NCBI RefSeq assembly: GCF_004770145.1
Contig: NZ_RQFW01000005.1
Coordinates: 310,001 to 374,000 of the forward strand
Length of the DNA: 64,000 nt
Source of the DNA: Leptospira bourretii
Lineage (GTDB): Bacteria; Spirochaetota; Leptospiria; Leptospirales; Leptospiraceae
Direction: 5' to 3'
The translations under genes and the position numbers were made by a program. Below are positions 18,802 to 28,052 of the stretch, one piece after another (within the stretch, counting starts at the first letter, position 1; each line of letters starts with the position of its first letter). Below the pieces are notes generated by a model. That model was given only the letters and a program-made list of their open reading frames with translations. It was not told where the DNA came from and searched no databases.

Positions 18802-19062
18802 TTCTATGCTTCTCTTTCGTCACCCGGCTCGCAAAACAAATCTTCACAAAGATGGAAAATTTTCTCTTTATTTGGAAGTAGAGGGAAGGGCACCACATTC
18901 GGTGGCAATAGGGATGTGTTCTGGTTTGTTTTTTTGATCTTATGTCTCTTGGACTCGATTCTATCTCTCACCTTTATATTTTCGGAACTGCCCTCCCCCA
19001 TTCTAGAGTGCCCAAATAAAAATTGGATTGAATTTGTCAGGGCATCACTTTCAATCTTGAAC

Positions 19063-19353
19063 ATGCCCGATTTTGATCGTATTGATCTTATGAATTATGC
19101 CATGTACGGAAATGATTTTGATCCCCAATGGGATGAGATCCGTGCATTTTTAAAAACGAATGTATCAGCTCAAAAAGAGCTAGAAGAGATTAAAAGAACT
19201 GTTCCGAGCCCTCATTTAGGAAAAAAACGGAGAGAGCCTCTCGCCACTGATCCGAGAGAGTCTGGTACTAGTAGCGGAATGAACCAGGAAACAAGAACTC
19301 CCACCGGAGACCCTTCTACCAAATCTTGGTGGCAAAAAATCTTAGGAGAATGA
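19063..19353 (+). CDS. Small soluble protein, possibly anti-sigma-like
   Basis: A 96-residue acidic-to-basic protein beginning MPDFDRIDLMNYAMYGNDF. The pattern of an LM-YA-YG stretch, DPQWDEIRAFLKTN and a following ELEEIKRT recalls the N-terminal region of zinc-finger anti-sigma factors, but the Cys/His zinc ligands are absent. The tail is Pro/Ser/Thr-rich. The frame is open from 18916, but the upstream part is a hydrophobic translation in a probable promoter region. The gene ends one base before the acyltransferase start (ATG 19355), so the two are coupled. Function is unknown. Confidence 0.55.
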   Translation: MPDFDRIDLMNYAMYGNDFDPQWDEIRAFLKTNVSAQKELEEIKRTVPSPHLGKKRREPLATDPRESGTSSGMNQETRTPTGDPSTKSWWQKILGE

Positions 19354-19354
19354 A

Positions 19355-20077
19355 ATGGAAAATACCGTAGACCAAGTCAAAAAGAATGTTGAGAACATCA
19401 AAAAGTTTGTCACTCCGTTCTTCAATTTGGCGGTAAACACAACAGTCTACGGTTACCATAACATCGTACCCAATGGCAAACTCATCCTCACTTGCAATCA
19501 TAGAAGTGATATGGATCCTTTTGTGATTGGTTCGGTTTTCCCTCGGTTCATTTCTTGGATCGCTGCCGAGTATACCACTCGCATTCCTCTCTTCAAAGAC
19601 CTGGTGGAAAAAACAGGAACCATTCCTATGGCCATCGATGGGAATATCTCCATGGCCAGTATCAAAAAGGTACAACAGGTCTTTAAAAATGGGGATGTGT
19701 TAGGAATCTTTCCTGAAGGCCATGACTATATGGTGCAAAATGATTTTTCTGCACCCCTTGCCAATTTCCATTCGGGATTTGCTGCTTTTAGCCTTCGGAA
19801 CAAAGTGGACATCCTTCCCACTGTCATTATTCCCGATGAAGAAACAGTCACAGACTATCCCATCCCACCATTGGTACGTGCCTTTATGGGGATGCCCAAA
19901 GAAGTTTGTGATATCAAACGCCGTGTGGTTTATAAAAAAATCAATGTTGTGTTTGGGGAAGTGATCAAATACGATAACTATGCTCACCTACCGCTTGACA
20001 AGGGTATGGTGGAAGTTTCGAACGAAACCAAACGCAGAATGGGTGAATTACAAAAAGTAGATTATTTAAAAAAATAA
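19355..20077 (+). CDS. 1-acyl-glycerol-3-phosphate acyltransferase-like (PlsC family)
   Basis: A 240-residue acyltransferase of the PlsC family, which transfers fatty acyl groups to lysophosphatidic acid or similar acceptors at the inner membrane. The catalytic HX4D motif is NHRSDMD (H49, D54), and the acceptor-binding block is GIFPEG (residues 117-122). No strong transmembrane helix is present, so it is probably a peripheral protein. Another member of the family lies at 54768-55565, and only genome context could tell which is the main PlsC. The end of the coding region forms part of the terminator at 20051-20088. Confidence 0.83.
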   Translation: MENTVDQVKKNVENIKKFVTPFFNLAVNTTVYGYHNIVPNGKLILTCNHRSDMDPFVIGSVFPRFISWIAAEYTTRIPLFKDLVEKTGTIPMAIDGNISMASIKKVQQVFKNGDVLGIFPEGHDYMVQNDFSAPLANFHSGFAAFSLRNKVDILPTVIIPDEETVTDYPIPPLVRAFMGMPKEVCDIKRRVVYKKINVVFGEVIKYDNYAHLPLDKGMVEVSNETKRRMGELQKVDYLKK

Positions 20078-20088
20078 TCTACTTTTTG
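20051..20088. terminator. Bidirectional terminator overlapping the acyltransferase stop
   Basis: A perfect 16-base inverted repeat (CAAAAAGTAGATTATT with its complement, loop of six) spans the last codons and the TAA of the acyltransferase gene. It lies 15 bases from the convergent dapF stop. The arms give an A-run before and a T-run after the stem in both directions, so it can serve both genes. Confidence 0.85.
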
Positions 20089-20102
20089 TTGATTGTATTT
20101 AT

Positions 20103-20945
20103 TTAAACTTCTACTTCTCCAGAAAACACTTCCTTCGCAGGCCCTGTCATCATTACCGATCCGTTTTCTTTCCATTCGATATTGAGAGTTCCACCACGAA
20201 GATCAATTTTTACGGATCGTCCTGTTTTCCCATTTAAGATGGAAGCAACTGTCACAGCACAGGCCCCAGTCCCACAAGCCAAGGTTTCCCCTGCTCCTCT
20301 TTCCCAAGTCCTTTGGTAAAGATGGTCCTTTCCCCGAACCGATACAAATTCCACATTCACCCTTCTTGGGAAAAGTGGGTGGTTTTCAATGAGAGGTCCA
20401 ATCTCCCGCACCGGGAAGGCGTCGGCATCATCTACATAAATCACACAATGGGGGTTCCCCATACTAACAGCCGTAAAATGATACTGTTTTCCTTGGACTT
20501 CCAAGACTTGGTTGATGACTGGTTCGTCACCTGTCCATACAATGGGAACAAGGGATGGTTTGAGGATGGGTTCACCCATATCCACAGTTACCATTTCTAC
20601 TTTGCCATTGTTTCCTGTTTTTAGATCGAGGGTGAGAACACCCTTTCCCGTTTCAATGGTTGGCTTTTGGTTTTTAGTCAGACCGTGGTCAAAAACAAAT
20701 TTTCCGACACAACGGACTCCGTTCCCACACATCTCGGAAGAACTTCCATCCGAGTTGTACATGTCCATTTGGAACTCACCGGTTTTTGAGTTACGAATAA
20801 AAATCACCCCGTCTCCACCAATTCCGAAATTGCGGTCGGATAGTTTTTGGATTTGTTCTGGACTCAAACGAATATCGTTTTTCGTAGCATCGATATACAC
20901 ATAGTCATTTCCAATTCCTTCCATTTTGGTGAAGTTGATTTTCAT
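20103..20945 (-). CDS. dapF: Diaminopimelate epimerase
   Basis: Interconverts LL- and meso-diaminopimelate, the step before meso-DAP enters peptidoglycan or lysine synthesis. The 280-residue protein starts [19 protein letters not shown], typical for DapF. Catalytic cysteines are C73 in MCGNGVRC and C224 in ACGTGAC. The [11 protein letters not shown] and [10 protein letters not shown] motifs are intact. I chose ATG at 20945 (AGAGGAT ribosome binding site, correct N-terminus) over the frame's first ATG at 20996. It stands alone between convergent and divergent neighbours. Confidence 0.93.
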   Translation of the reverse strand: MKINFTKMEGIGNDYVYIDATKNDIRLSPEQIQKLSDRNFGIGGDGVIFIRNSKTGEFQMDMYNSDGSSSEMCGNGVRCVGKFVFDHGLTKNQKPTIETGKGVLTLDLKTGNNGKVEMVTVDMGEPILKPSLVPIVWTGDEPVINQVLEVQGKQYHFTAVSMGNPHCVIYVDDADAFPVREIGPLIENHPLFPRRVNVEFVSVRGKDHLYQRTWERGAGETLACGTGACAVTVASILNGKTGRSVKIDLRGGTLNIEWKENGSVMMTGPAKEVFSGEVEV

Positions 20946-21056
20946 TTGATCCTCTCTTATCTCACCCCATGTTTTTTTCACCATGAATGTTGGCAAGCCG
21001 GATCAAGGTTTTTTAGTTTGACCCTTGTTCTCATCATTTAGACTGACTCTCAGACC

Positions 21057-21908
21057 ATGAAATCTTGTATCCTTTGCCAATCTTCCGACTCCAAAACCGT
21101 TTTCAATGAAAATGGAACCCCCATTTTAGAATGTAAAAACTGTGGTCATGTCTATTCCTCTTATGAACAAGAAGAACATTACGAAGGTTATTGGGACGGA
21201 GCGGAACAAACCTATGATTTAAAGTGGTGGGATGATGCACACCGAGCTGTGTATTCCGATTTTATTTCGACTTACTTAAAACAAGAGAAAGGAAACCTAC
21301 TCGATGTGGGTTGTGGGCTCGGCTTTTTTGTAAAAGCTGTGCTTACCAAAAAACCAGGTTGGTCTGCCGTAGGTTATGAAATTTCCAAACAAGCCGTGAA
21401 ATTTGCCAACGAACAAAATGGAATGAAAACGGTTTATGCTGGTCTTGTACAGGATTCCAAACTACCAAAAGAAAGTTTTGATATCATCACTTTATGGGAC
21501 GTGATCGAACACATTCCCAAACCACATTCTTTACTCACTTACCTACATGGCCTACTAAAACCAGGTGGGATTCTTTTTTTACAAACGCCGAATTTTCCGA
21601 TCCAACTTGCAAAAGCAAATCTAAAGGTAAAACTAAAAGGGATGCAGGAAGGTGTTCACTACTTAGAAGCCAAAGACCATGTGAACAATTACAAGATGCA
21701 CACCTTGGCAGAACTAGGAAAACAATGTGGATTCATCGAACCAAAATACAAAGTGCTTATGCCCATCCTTTCTGTATCAGGAAGCAAAAGTAAACTTGCC
21801 GTTTATTTCAAGTTAGGTTATTATTATTTCACAAAACTAATCTTTACTCTTAGCTTTGGAACCATCAACTGGAATAACACTTTATTTCTGACGCTTAAGA
21901 AGCCATAA
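21057..21908 (+). CDS. Class I SAM-dependent methyltransferase with N-terminal zinc ribbon
   Basis: A 283-residue protein. Two CXXC pairs (C4/C7 and C26/C29, the second in CKNCGHVY) form a probable zinc ribbon. The methyltransferase core starts with LLDVGCGLGF (81-90), the SAM-binding glycine loop, and continues with VGYEIS, ITLWDVIEHI and LKPGGILFLQTPN. This layout (zinc ribbon plus Methyltransf_23 type core) is common for enzymes acting in sugar or lipid modification, but the substrate is unknown. The last 27 bases overlap, tail to tail, with the HAD phosphatase gene. Confidence 0.83.
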   Translation: MKSCILCQSSDSKTVFNENGTPILECKNCGHVYSSYEQEEHYEGYWDGAEQTYDLKWWDDAHRAVYSDFISTYLKQEKGNLLDVGCGLGFFVKAVLTKKPGWSAVGYEISKQAVKFANEQNGMKTVYAGLVQDSKLPKESFDIITLWDVIEHIPKPHSLLTYLHGLLKPGGILFLQTPNFPIQLAKANLKVKLKGMQEGVHYLEAKDHVNNYKMHTLAELGKQCGFIEPKYKVLMPILSVSGSKSKLAVYFKLGYYYFTKLIFTLSFGTINWNNTLFLTLKKP

Positions 21909-22685
21909 TTCAGCAAACTCTAAAGCTAGAATTGTGTTCGGTGCTGTCCAAATCGGTGCCGAAGATTCAAAAGGATACTCCGCCACACCCGCCCCCTCTC
22001 CCCATATTGTAGGAATGTGAATGCTTGCAATGCCATGTCGGTTGGCTCCCAGAACATCATCTTCCCAATTATCACCAAGCAAAATACAATCCGCTGGATT
22101 TTCTTTGGACGCTTCCAATACATAAGAGAAAAATTTTGTAGATGGTTTTTCAAATCCCACTTCTTCCGAAGTAATCAAAGTAAAACGAAAAGAATCCGGT
22201 AAAAAAGAAGATACCTTTAATAATTGAGTTCTTAAAGTTTCGTTGGTGGTTAAAAAAATTGGGAACCGGTCGGATAAGGCCACGAGCTTCGGAAAAAGTT
22301 TGGTTTGGTAGATTTCTTTTTTTGCTTCCGTTTTCAAATAAGACAAAAAATGAAAATGGTATCTTTCTTCCATCCACAAAACATCAACTATGTCTTTGGT
22401 TTGGAATCCAGTTTGGGCCGTTAGATTTGTGACATTTGGTTCTAAATCTAAGTTGGATTGAGTTTTAACAAAATCCATCATCAACTTAAAACAAAGTAAC
22501 CGCAAACGGTTGGAACTATGGCCTTCTAGTTGGTTTTTTACTTTTTTTCTAGCCGCTTCGTATAAAGAGAGAAAATCTCCACCTAACCCGCGCTCCTTCC
22601 AATCCTTAACACATTCTCCAATGGCAAATTCATATGCTGGTTTCGAAGGAAGAAGTGTATTGTCCAAGTCCAAAAACAAAGCCAT
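21882..22685 (-). CDS. HAD-superfamily hydrolase
   Basis: A 267-residue hydrolase. Starting at ATG 22685 the protein opens with MALFLDLDNTLLPSK, where D6 and D8 are the catalytic aspartates. Motif II is LTTNE, motif III is the lysine of FEKPSTKFF and motif IV is LLGDNWEDDVLGA. A long helical cap lies between motifs I and II. The family includes phosphoglycolate- and nucleotide-type phosphatases; the substrate cannot be read. The frame's first ATG (22721) adds 12 residues ahead of the hydrolase motif and is unlikely. Confidence 0.8.
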   Translation of the reverse strand: MALFLDLDNTLLPSKPAYEFAIGECVKDWKERGLGGDFLSLYEAARKKVKNQLEGHSSNRLRLLCFKLMMDFVKTQSNLDLEPNVTNLTAQTGFQTKDIVDVLWMEERYHFHFLSYLKTEAKKEIYQTKLFPKLVALSDRFPIFLTTNETLRTQLLKVSSFLPDSFRFTLITSEEVGFEKPSTKFFSYVLEASKENPADCILLGDNWEDDVLGANRHGIASIHIPTIWGEGAGVAEYPFESSAPIWTAPNTILALEFAELWLLKRQK

Positions 22686-22778
22686 ATCCGAAAAGAAAAC
22701 TACAGACAAACATTCTGTCAACGGTTTGGTTTTTAATATTTACTTGTATCCCATTGGTTCTTCCGATAGAATTTCGCC

Positions 22779-22994
22779 ATGATTTCCCTCTCCTCCATTT
22801 TGGCCGTGTTATTTATAATCCTCGGACTTATCTTATCTCTCTATGGAGTTTGGACTTGGTCCGATCCTATGTATGAAAAATCTCTGGGTTGGAATCTAAA
22901 TTTGATTTGGGGAGGGGTTGTGTTTTCTGTGGGAGTATTATTTGGAATTGGGAACCGGATTGCCGCCCGATTCCCCAAAGAACCAAATCCTTAA
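22779..22994 (+). CDS. Small two-helix membrane protein
   Basis: A 71-residue protein with two transmembrane segments (about 5-26 and 40-60) and a short basic-to-acidic tail RIAARFPKEPNP. No family is recognised. It is divergent from the HAD gene and convergent with the flagellar partner gene, overlapping that gene's stop by four bases. The tryptophan and glycine placement (GVWTWSDPMY, LIWGGVVFSVG) makes it look like a real membrane protein rather than chance. Confidence 0.55.
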   Translation: MISLSSILAVLFIILGLILSLYGVWTWSDPMYEKSLGWNLNLIWGGVVFSVGVLFGIGNRIAARFPKEPNP

Positions 22995-23953
22995 GCTGCG
23001 ACTCTTTCTAAAACAAGAGAAAGGAAAGGAATGAAGTCACTGAGTAATTCAGGAAGTTCGTATTCCAAAATATCCCCAGCATAAACAATATCATTTTTTT
23101 CCATAGCCGATGCAATGTTTGACAATGTTTCATTCAAACTAACAATCACATCTGAAAGTTTTTTATCTTCAATGGCAAGGGATTGCCAATCTAGTTCCGC
23201 ATGACGAGTTTGGACTGACACAAGTGCCGACATAAGACCCGTTAAACGGCCGACAGCATCATTCAAAATCTCAGAAGCCAAATGATCTTTCCCTGATTGG
23301 AAGTTTTCATTTACCAACATAAAGTCTTTGATGACTTTATCTTTGTCTTCGACAAAACGAGAAATGATTTCAACAAGTTCACTTTCATCCATACGCATCA
23401 CAGCAAGACGAGTGCTAAGATCCATAAGGAAAAGTTTTACATCACGAAGGTCTTCTAAAAACGTTTCTATGGCTTTTGTAGAGTCCAAAACTTCAGATCC
23501 GTTTTGCAAAGATTCCAAAATCTCTTCTACGTTTTTGCCTTTCCCCATTGGTTGGATAAGGTTTAAGTTTAAGTTCAAAAGTTTCGTAGTGGTGCGAATC
23601 ATGGAAATGATCCAAGGAATTCCCTCTTTTAAATCCTCTGTTTCTTTTTCCGTCAGAGAATCACGGCCAACAAGAGTTGATCCCACCTTATCAACGTAGT
23701 TGTCGACTTCCCAAAGGCTGTCTTCAATCACGTCCAGTTCTTCACCTACAAATAAATCCAGGCGTTCTGTTTCATCGACACCCACTGCATTTAGATCGGA
23801 ACGATTCAATTCTTTCCCATTCACAGTGAAATGACGAAGATACTTTCCATTGGATTCAATCCACTTTTGAATTTCATCCAACACTTGGCCAAGATTTGTT
23901 TCGCCATCTAGTTTAGTATCTAATTGTTGTTCGTTGATATAAATATTCATCAT
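22991..23953 (-). CDS. Flagellar cap partner, unknown function (follows fliD)
   Basis: A 320-residue protein starting four bases inside the fliD stop (ATGA), so it is translationally coupled to fliD. The first 80 residues look like a beta-grasp (ubiquitin/ThiS-like) fold: strand IYINEQQL, a helix around NLGQVLDEIQKWI, then FTVNGKEL and a later LDLFVGEEL strand. The rest is acidic and almost wholly helical, with a DVIEDSLWEVDNYVDKVGS stretch. In many bacteria the gene after fliD is fliS, a small helical flagellin chaperone. This protein occupies that place and may have an export or chaperone role, which is an inference. Confidence 0.7.
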   Translation of the reverse strand: MMNIYINEQQLDTKLDGETNLGQVLDEIQKWIESNGKYLRHFTVNGKELNRSDLNAVGVDETERLDLFVGEELDVIEDSLWEVDNYVDKVGSTLVGRDSLTEKETEDLKEGIPWIISMIRTTTKLLNLNLNLIQPMGKGKNVEEILESLQNGSEVLDSTKAIETFLEDLRDVKLFLMDLSTRLAVMRMDESELVEIISRFVEDKDKVIKDFMLVNENFQSGKDHLASEILNDAVGRLTGLMSALVSVQTRHAELDWQSLAIEDKKLSDVIVSLNETLSNIASAMEKNDIVYAGDILEYELPELLSDFIPFLSLVLERVAA

Positions 23954-25872
23954 TCCCCACCGTTCCCTCTAAACATATTATTCTGTAAATAGTTCCCAAC
24001 CGATTTGTTTTTCCCCACACCTTGTTCCATGTAGAGAAACCGTTGTTTCAGTTTGGCTTCAAAACTAATGAGATGAGACTCATGTTCTTTGATTTTTTTA
24101 TTATTCCCTGCTACACTTTCTTCTAAAAGTTTCACTTTGCTTGTGACAATGCCAGAAGCATATTGGTTATAAGGTTTTAGAATTTCGAGCAGTCGAATTC
24201 CCACTCCTTCTTCCATCTTTGCATCGTTATTCGGGTCAGAAGCAAATAAGTCCCTTACCCCATCTGGATTTTCCGAAAGGACAGAAATCAGTCTTTCCTG
24301 ATCAATTTGCAAAAGTCCATCTTGGATTTTTTCCCAGTTGGATCCAACGGCTCCTGTGGAAATTCCAATATCGGTTAGTACTCGGAATCCATTGTCTTTG
24401 GTTGCCGGATAGTACGAGTTTGCTGTTGTTTTTAAGGATGCAATCAATCGAAGGATTGCATTTTCACCGGCAAGAATTCCGGATTTTGATTTGTTGTCCC
24501 AAAAATCACGAGAGATATCTGCCGATTTGGAATCATCACTTTCTTTTTTATCAGAGATCTTTCCATTTTTTTCAACAGAAGTGACTTCCTTAGAAAACTT
24601 CATAAGTTCATTATAAGCATCCACCCATTCTTTGATAAGGGCCGATCCTTTGGCATGGTCCACATGAATTTTTAAAGTCACCGGTTCTTCTGTCACCTTA
24701 TGAACATTAAACGAAATTCCTTCCAATACATCCGCAATTCCTTCGTTGGATTCACGAGTGATTTCTACACCATCAATTTTGATTTTAAGGTCTTTTCCTT
24801 CTTGTAATACTTTTAATGGTTCTGCCGTTCCCGGAGCCGGAGGAGTCACAAGAGTTACTGATTTAATCAGAACTGGAGTGGTTGCCGCATTAGAAAGAAT
24901 GATAGCTGTTAGATTTTTATCACTGGCAAAATCACCAGCTAAAAAAATATATTTGGATTCTGTTTTTGTGATGGGAAGGAATTTATTACGAACACTTCCT
25001 TCCTTTTCAAATCCAATCCCCATCTCCATCACAGCAGGAGCTTCGCCAACGATTTCTACTTCAACAAAAGCCCTTTCTTTGATTTCTGTCACTGCGATAG
25101 GAATCGAAAAAGCAGTATCAGGTTTGATCGTAATGCCTTCTTCGGATTGGATCAGTTTTTCAGTTTCTGTTTCCGATTTTTTAAACTTGGTTTGGTCCCA
25201 AACTTTGGATTTGAGAACATCCAAAGATAACAGTTGTTTTGTGTCTTCTGAACTAACCTTGTTTTCACCAACAAGACCTGCTAGTTTTAAAATTCCATTG
25301 GGATCGGAAAATTGGAGTTCATTTTTTTTGCCGGTTTTTACAGAAGTGACAGTGAGGATGGAAGAATCCTTATCAATTTTAATGATGGATGTGTCCGCAA
25401 GGCCACCTGCCATATTTTTAATGGAATTTGTGAGTTCACTCAGTCCCCCGCCAGGAAAGGTTACTGTTTCTTTGGATTTTCCGGAGTAGATTGTAAAACT
25501 ACCCTCTGGCAAACGAATGTCGGTATCAATGGCAACACCAGATAACTGGTGTTTGCTTGCCATTTCAGTGATTTCCAAGGCTCGGTTTCCGGACTTTGCG
25601 GCACGAGAAGCCTCACCGGTGATCACACCATCTTCCGAAGAAGAAACTGATTTGGTTGCAAAGGGAGCTGTAAAGGAAACAAGAGCCCTGGTTTTGGTTT
25701 GGAGGTTGGTGGAAAGATTTTTCACCTCGCCCCAGATTTGCATCTGTGCTTTGGCGTATTCGTTCTCTGTTTCCCATCGTTTGATGGGTCGTCTTTCGAG
25801 TTCGACCAGTTTTTTAACGATATCGTTTGTATTTTGCCCAGTCATTAGACCCGGCATGGTGTATGCTGGCAT
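23950..25872 (-). CDS. fliD: Flagellar filament cap protein FliD (HAP2)
   Basis: A 640-residue FliD. The N-terminus MPAYTMPGLMTGQNTNDIV and ERRPIKRWETENEYAKAQM is the FliD_N domain that helps build the cap oligomer. The C-terminal third has the FliD_C helical legs (IGISTGAVGSNWEKIQDGLL, ENPDGVRDLFASD, and a coiled region after GIVTSKVKLLEE). FliD sits at the growing end of the periplasmic filament and promotes flagellin addition. The middle holds variable beta domains. It is divergent from ppk across 91 bases. Confidence 0.92.
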   Translation of the reverse strand: MPAYTMPGLMTGQNTNDIVKKLVELERRPIKRWETENEYAKAQMQIWGEVKNLSTNLQTKTRALVSFTAPFATKSVSSSEDGVITGEASRAAKSGNRALEITEMASKHQLSGVAIDTDIRLPEGSFTIYSGKSKETVTFPGGGLSELTNSIKNMAGGLADTSIIKIDKDSSILTVTSVKTGKKNELQFSDPNGILKLAGLVGENKVSSEDTKQLLSLDVLKSKVWDQTKFKKSETETEKLIQSEEGITIKPDTAFSIPIAVTEIKERAFVEVEIVGEAPAVMEMGIGFEKEGSVRNKFLPITKTESKYIFLAGDFASDKNLTAIILSNAATTPVLIKSVTLVTPPAPGTAEPLKVLQEGKDLKIKIDGVEITRESNEGIADVLEGISFNVHKVTEEPVTLKIHVDHAKGSALIKEWVDAYNELMKFSKEVTSVEKNGKISDKKESDDSKSADISRDFWDNKSKSGILAGENAILRLIASLKTTANSYYPATKDNGFRVLTDIGISTGAVGSNWEKIQDGLLQIDQERLISVLSENPDGVRDLFASDPNNDAKMEEGVGIRLLEILKPYNQYASGIVTSKVKLLEESVAGNNKKIKEHESHLISFEAKLKQRFLYMEQGVGKNKSVGNYLQNNMFRGNGGE

Positions 25873-25963
25873 ATCGTCCCAAATCCCTCTGAATCTAGTG
25901 TCGTCGATTTCTACAAAAGGATTAGGAATTTACAGAATTTTTTCCTTCCCAAATCCTAGAATT

Positions 25964-28042
25964 ATGACTGCTAGCCCTACAGAAAAAATAGAACTGGGGA
26001 ACCAAAATATCTTCTTCGACCGCGAACTTTCCTGGGTCGACTTCAACCACCGAGTCCTGGAAGAATCCTTTGATCAGGAAAACCCACTTCTCGAACGCCT
26101 TAAATTTCTTTGTATCACTGAATCCAATTTGGACGAGTTTTTTATGGTCCGGGTGGCGGGCCTTCTCAACTTAAAAAGTGCAGGCATCGAAGAACGTAGC
26201 CTCAACGGAAAACGAACTTCTGAAACTCTGGCCGAACTTTATTCCAAAGTAGGGCAATTTGTCAAAAAACAATACGAAGCCTTAGATGAGATCCTTGTCG
26301 AACTCAAAACTAACAAAATTGTTGTGGTCCAAGATCCGAGCGAACTTGCCGGAGATGACATCCAATTTGTAAAAAATTATTACAAACGAGAAGTGTCCTC
26401 CATTCTCACTCCACTTGCCATCGATCCCTCGCACCCCTTCCCCCATATCCTCAATAGAACTTTGAATTTAGGGATTACTTTATATTCTGATGATGATAAA
26501 AACAAAGCAAAGGAACTTTTTGCCATCGTTCAGGTGCCAAGTGTGTTACCTCGATTTTTACAATTACCACAAAACAAAGAAACTGATGTGAGAAGGTATT
26601 TCCCACTAGAAGAGATCATTAAACTTCACTTAGGTGACCTCTTCTTCGGGATGAATGTAAAACAAATTCATACATTTAAAATTGTCCGTGATGCAGATAT
26701 CTCCATCAATGAAGAACAAAACATTGGTGACCTTCTTGCCACAATGAAAAACGAATTAAAGAACCGAATGTGGGGAGATGCCGTTCGTTTGGATGTTCAT
26801 TCTGGTGCAGGACATATCAAAGAATTGTTGCGTGGCCTTTTGGAATTGGAAGAATACCAAGTAATGGAGATCCCCACCTTACTTAGTTTAAATGATATGA
26901 TGTTTTTTCAAAGTTTAGAAAAAACTAGTCATTTAAAATATTCTTACCCCGTTCCCAAATCGGGATTTGCAGCAAAAAAAAGTGAATCCATCTTTTCTGA
27001 AATTCGTAAAAACGATCACCTGCTCCATCACCCTTACGAAAGTTTTAAATCGATCGAAGATATGTTGAAAATTGCAAGCCAAGACCCCAAAGTTCTAGCC
27101 ATCAAAATGACCTTGTATAGAACTTCCGGAGATTCTCCCATCATTCAATTTTTAGGAGAAGCAGCTGAAAACGGAAAACAGGTAACTGTTCTTGTAGAAC
27201 TCAAAGCTAGGTTTGATGAAGAAAGAAACATTCGTTGGGCCAAAAAACTTGAGGATAGTGGTGTTCACGTTGTTTACGGAGTGGTAGGTCTCAAAATCCA
27301 TTGTAAGATGTTACTCATCGTACGCAGAGAAGATGACAAACTCAATCGTTATGTGCATTTAGGTACAGGAAATTATAACTCAACCACAGCAAGATTTTAT
27401 ACAGATTTAAGTTTGTTCACAGCAAATCCTGAAATTACAGAAGACGTCGCAATTCTTTTTAACACCATTACCAGTTCAGGAAAGATGCCTAGGCTTTCTA
27501 AAATTTATGCAGCCCCAACTTTTTTAAAAGAAGAGTTTCTCCATCTCATCCAAAGAGAAACAGACAATGCAAAAAACGGAAAACAAGCGCGTGTGATTTT
27601 TAAAATGAACTCACTTGTGGACCCGGATATCATTTTAAAACTTTATGAAGCCTCACAAGCCGGAGTCAAAATTGACTTAATCATTCGTGGAATTTGTTGT
27701 TTAAGGCCCGGAATTCCAGGGGTTTCGGATCGAATCAATGTTCGTTCCATTGTGGGAAGATACCTAGAACACTCTCGGATTTATAGTTTTGAGAACGGTG
27801 GGAAACCAGATGTTTATTTAGCTTCTGCTGATTGTATGCCAAGAAACTTCCTTCGCCGAATTGAAGTTATGTTTCCAATCCTACAAGATAAACATAAAAA
27901 AAGAATCGCAAAAATTCTCGAACTATTACTTCGAGATAACACACAGGCAAGGGTTCTAGAATCAGATGGCACTTATACAAGATTAACACCGGGGGATGAT
28001 GATCCGGCGGTTAACTCTCAAATCGACATGGTTGATATCTAA
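25964..28042 (+). CDS. ppk1: Polyphosphate kinase 1
   Basis: Makes long-chain polyphosphate reversibly from ATP. From ATG 25964 the product is 692 residues, the usual PPK1 length, with the N-terminal FFDRELSWVDFNHRVLEE domain start. The autophosphorylated histidine is H446 in GLKIHCK and the second active-site histidine is H465 in VHLGTGNYN. Phospholipase-D-like C-terminal domains follow, with GICCLRPGIPGVSD near residue 580. The frame is open upstream to 25517 only because it shadows fliD. The downstream oxidase gene starts ten bases after the stop. Confidence 0.93.
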   Translation: MTASPTEKIELGNQNIFFDRELSWVDFNHRVLEESFDQENPLLERLKFLCITESNLDEFFMVRVAGLLNLKSAGIEERSLNGKRTSETLAELYSKVGQFVKKQYEALDEILVELKTNKIVVVQDPSELAGDDIQFVKNYYKREVSSILTPLAIDPSHPFPHILNRTLNLGITLYSDDDKNKAKELFAIVQVPSVLPRFLQLPQNKETDVRRYFPLEEIIKLHLGDLFFGMNVKQIHTFKIVRDADISINEEQNIGDLLATMKNELKNRMWGDAVRLDVHSGAGHIKELLRGLLELEEYQVMEIPTLLSLNDMMFFQSLEKTSHLKYSYPVPKSGFAAKKSESIFSEIRKNDHLLHHPYESFKSIEDMLKIASQDPKVLAIKMTLYRTSGDSPIIQFLGEAAENGKQVTVLVELKARFDEERNIRWAKKLEDSGVHVVYGVVGLKIHCKMLLIVRREDDKLNRYVHLGTGNYNSTTARFYTDLSLFTANPEITEDVAILFNTITSSGKMPRLSKIYAAPTFLKEEFLHLIQRETDNAKNGKQARVIFKMNSLVDPDIILKLYEASQAGVKIDLIIRGICCLRPGIPGVSDRINVRSIVGRYLEHSRIYSFENGGKPDVYLASADCMPRNFLRRIEVMFPILQDKHKKRIAKILELLLRDNTQARVLESDGTYTRLTPGDDDPAVNSQIDMVDI

Positions 28043-28052
28043 AGGATAAAGA

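Noticed and set aside
18916..19062. N-terminal extension of the 19063 gene with a hydrophobic stretch
   Set aside because: Composition differs from the rest of the protein, no ribosome binding site at 18916, and the extension occupies the space needed for a promoter.
18804..19064. 86-codon minus-strand frame between two divergent genes
   Set aside because: Overlaps the probable promoter region and the start of the 19063 gene; sequence has no family features.
25517..25963. N-terminal extension of ppk1 by 149 residues
   Set aside because: It is the shadow of fliD on the other strand; PPK1 proteins start near ATG 25964.
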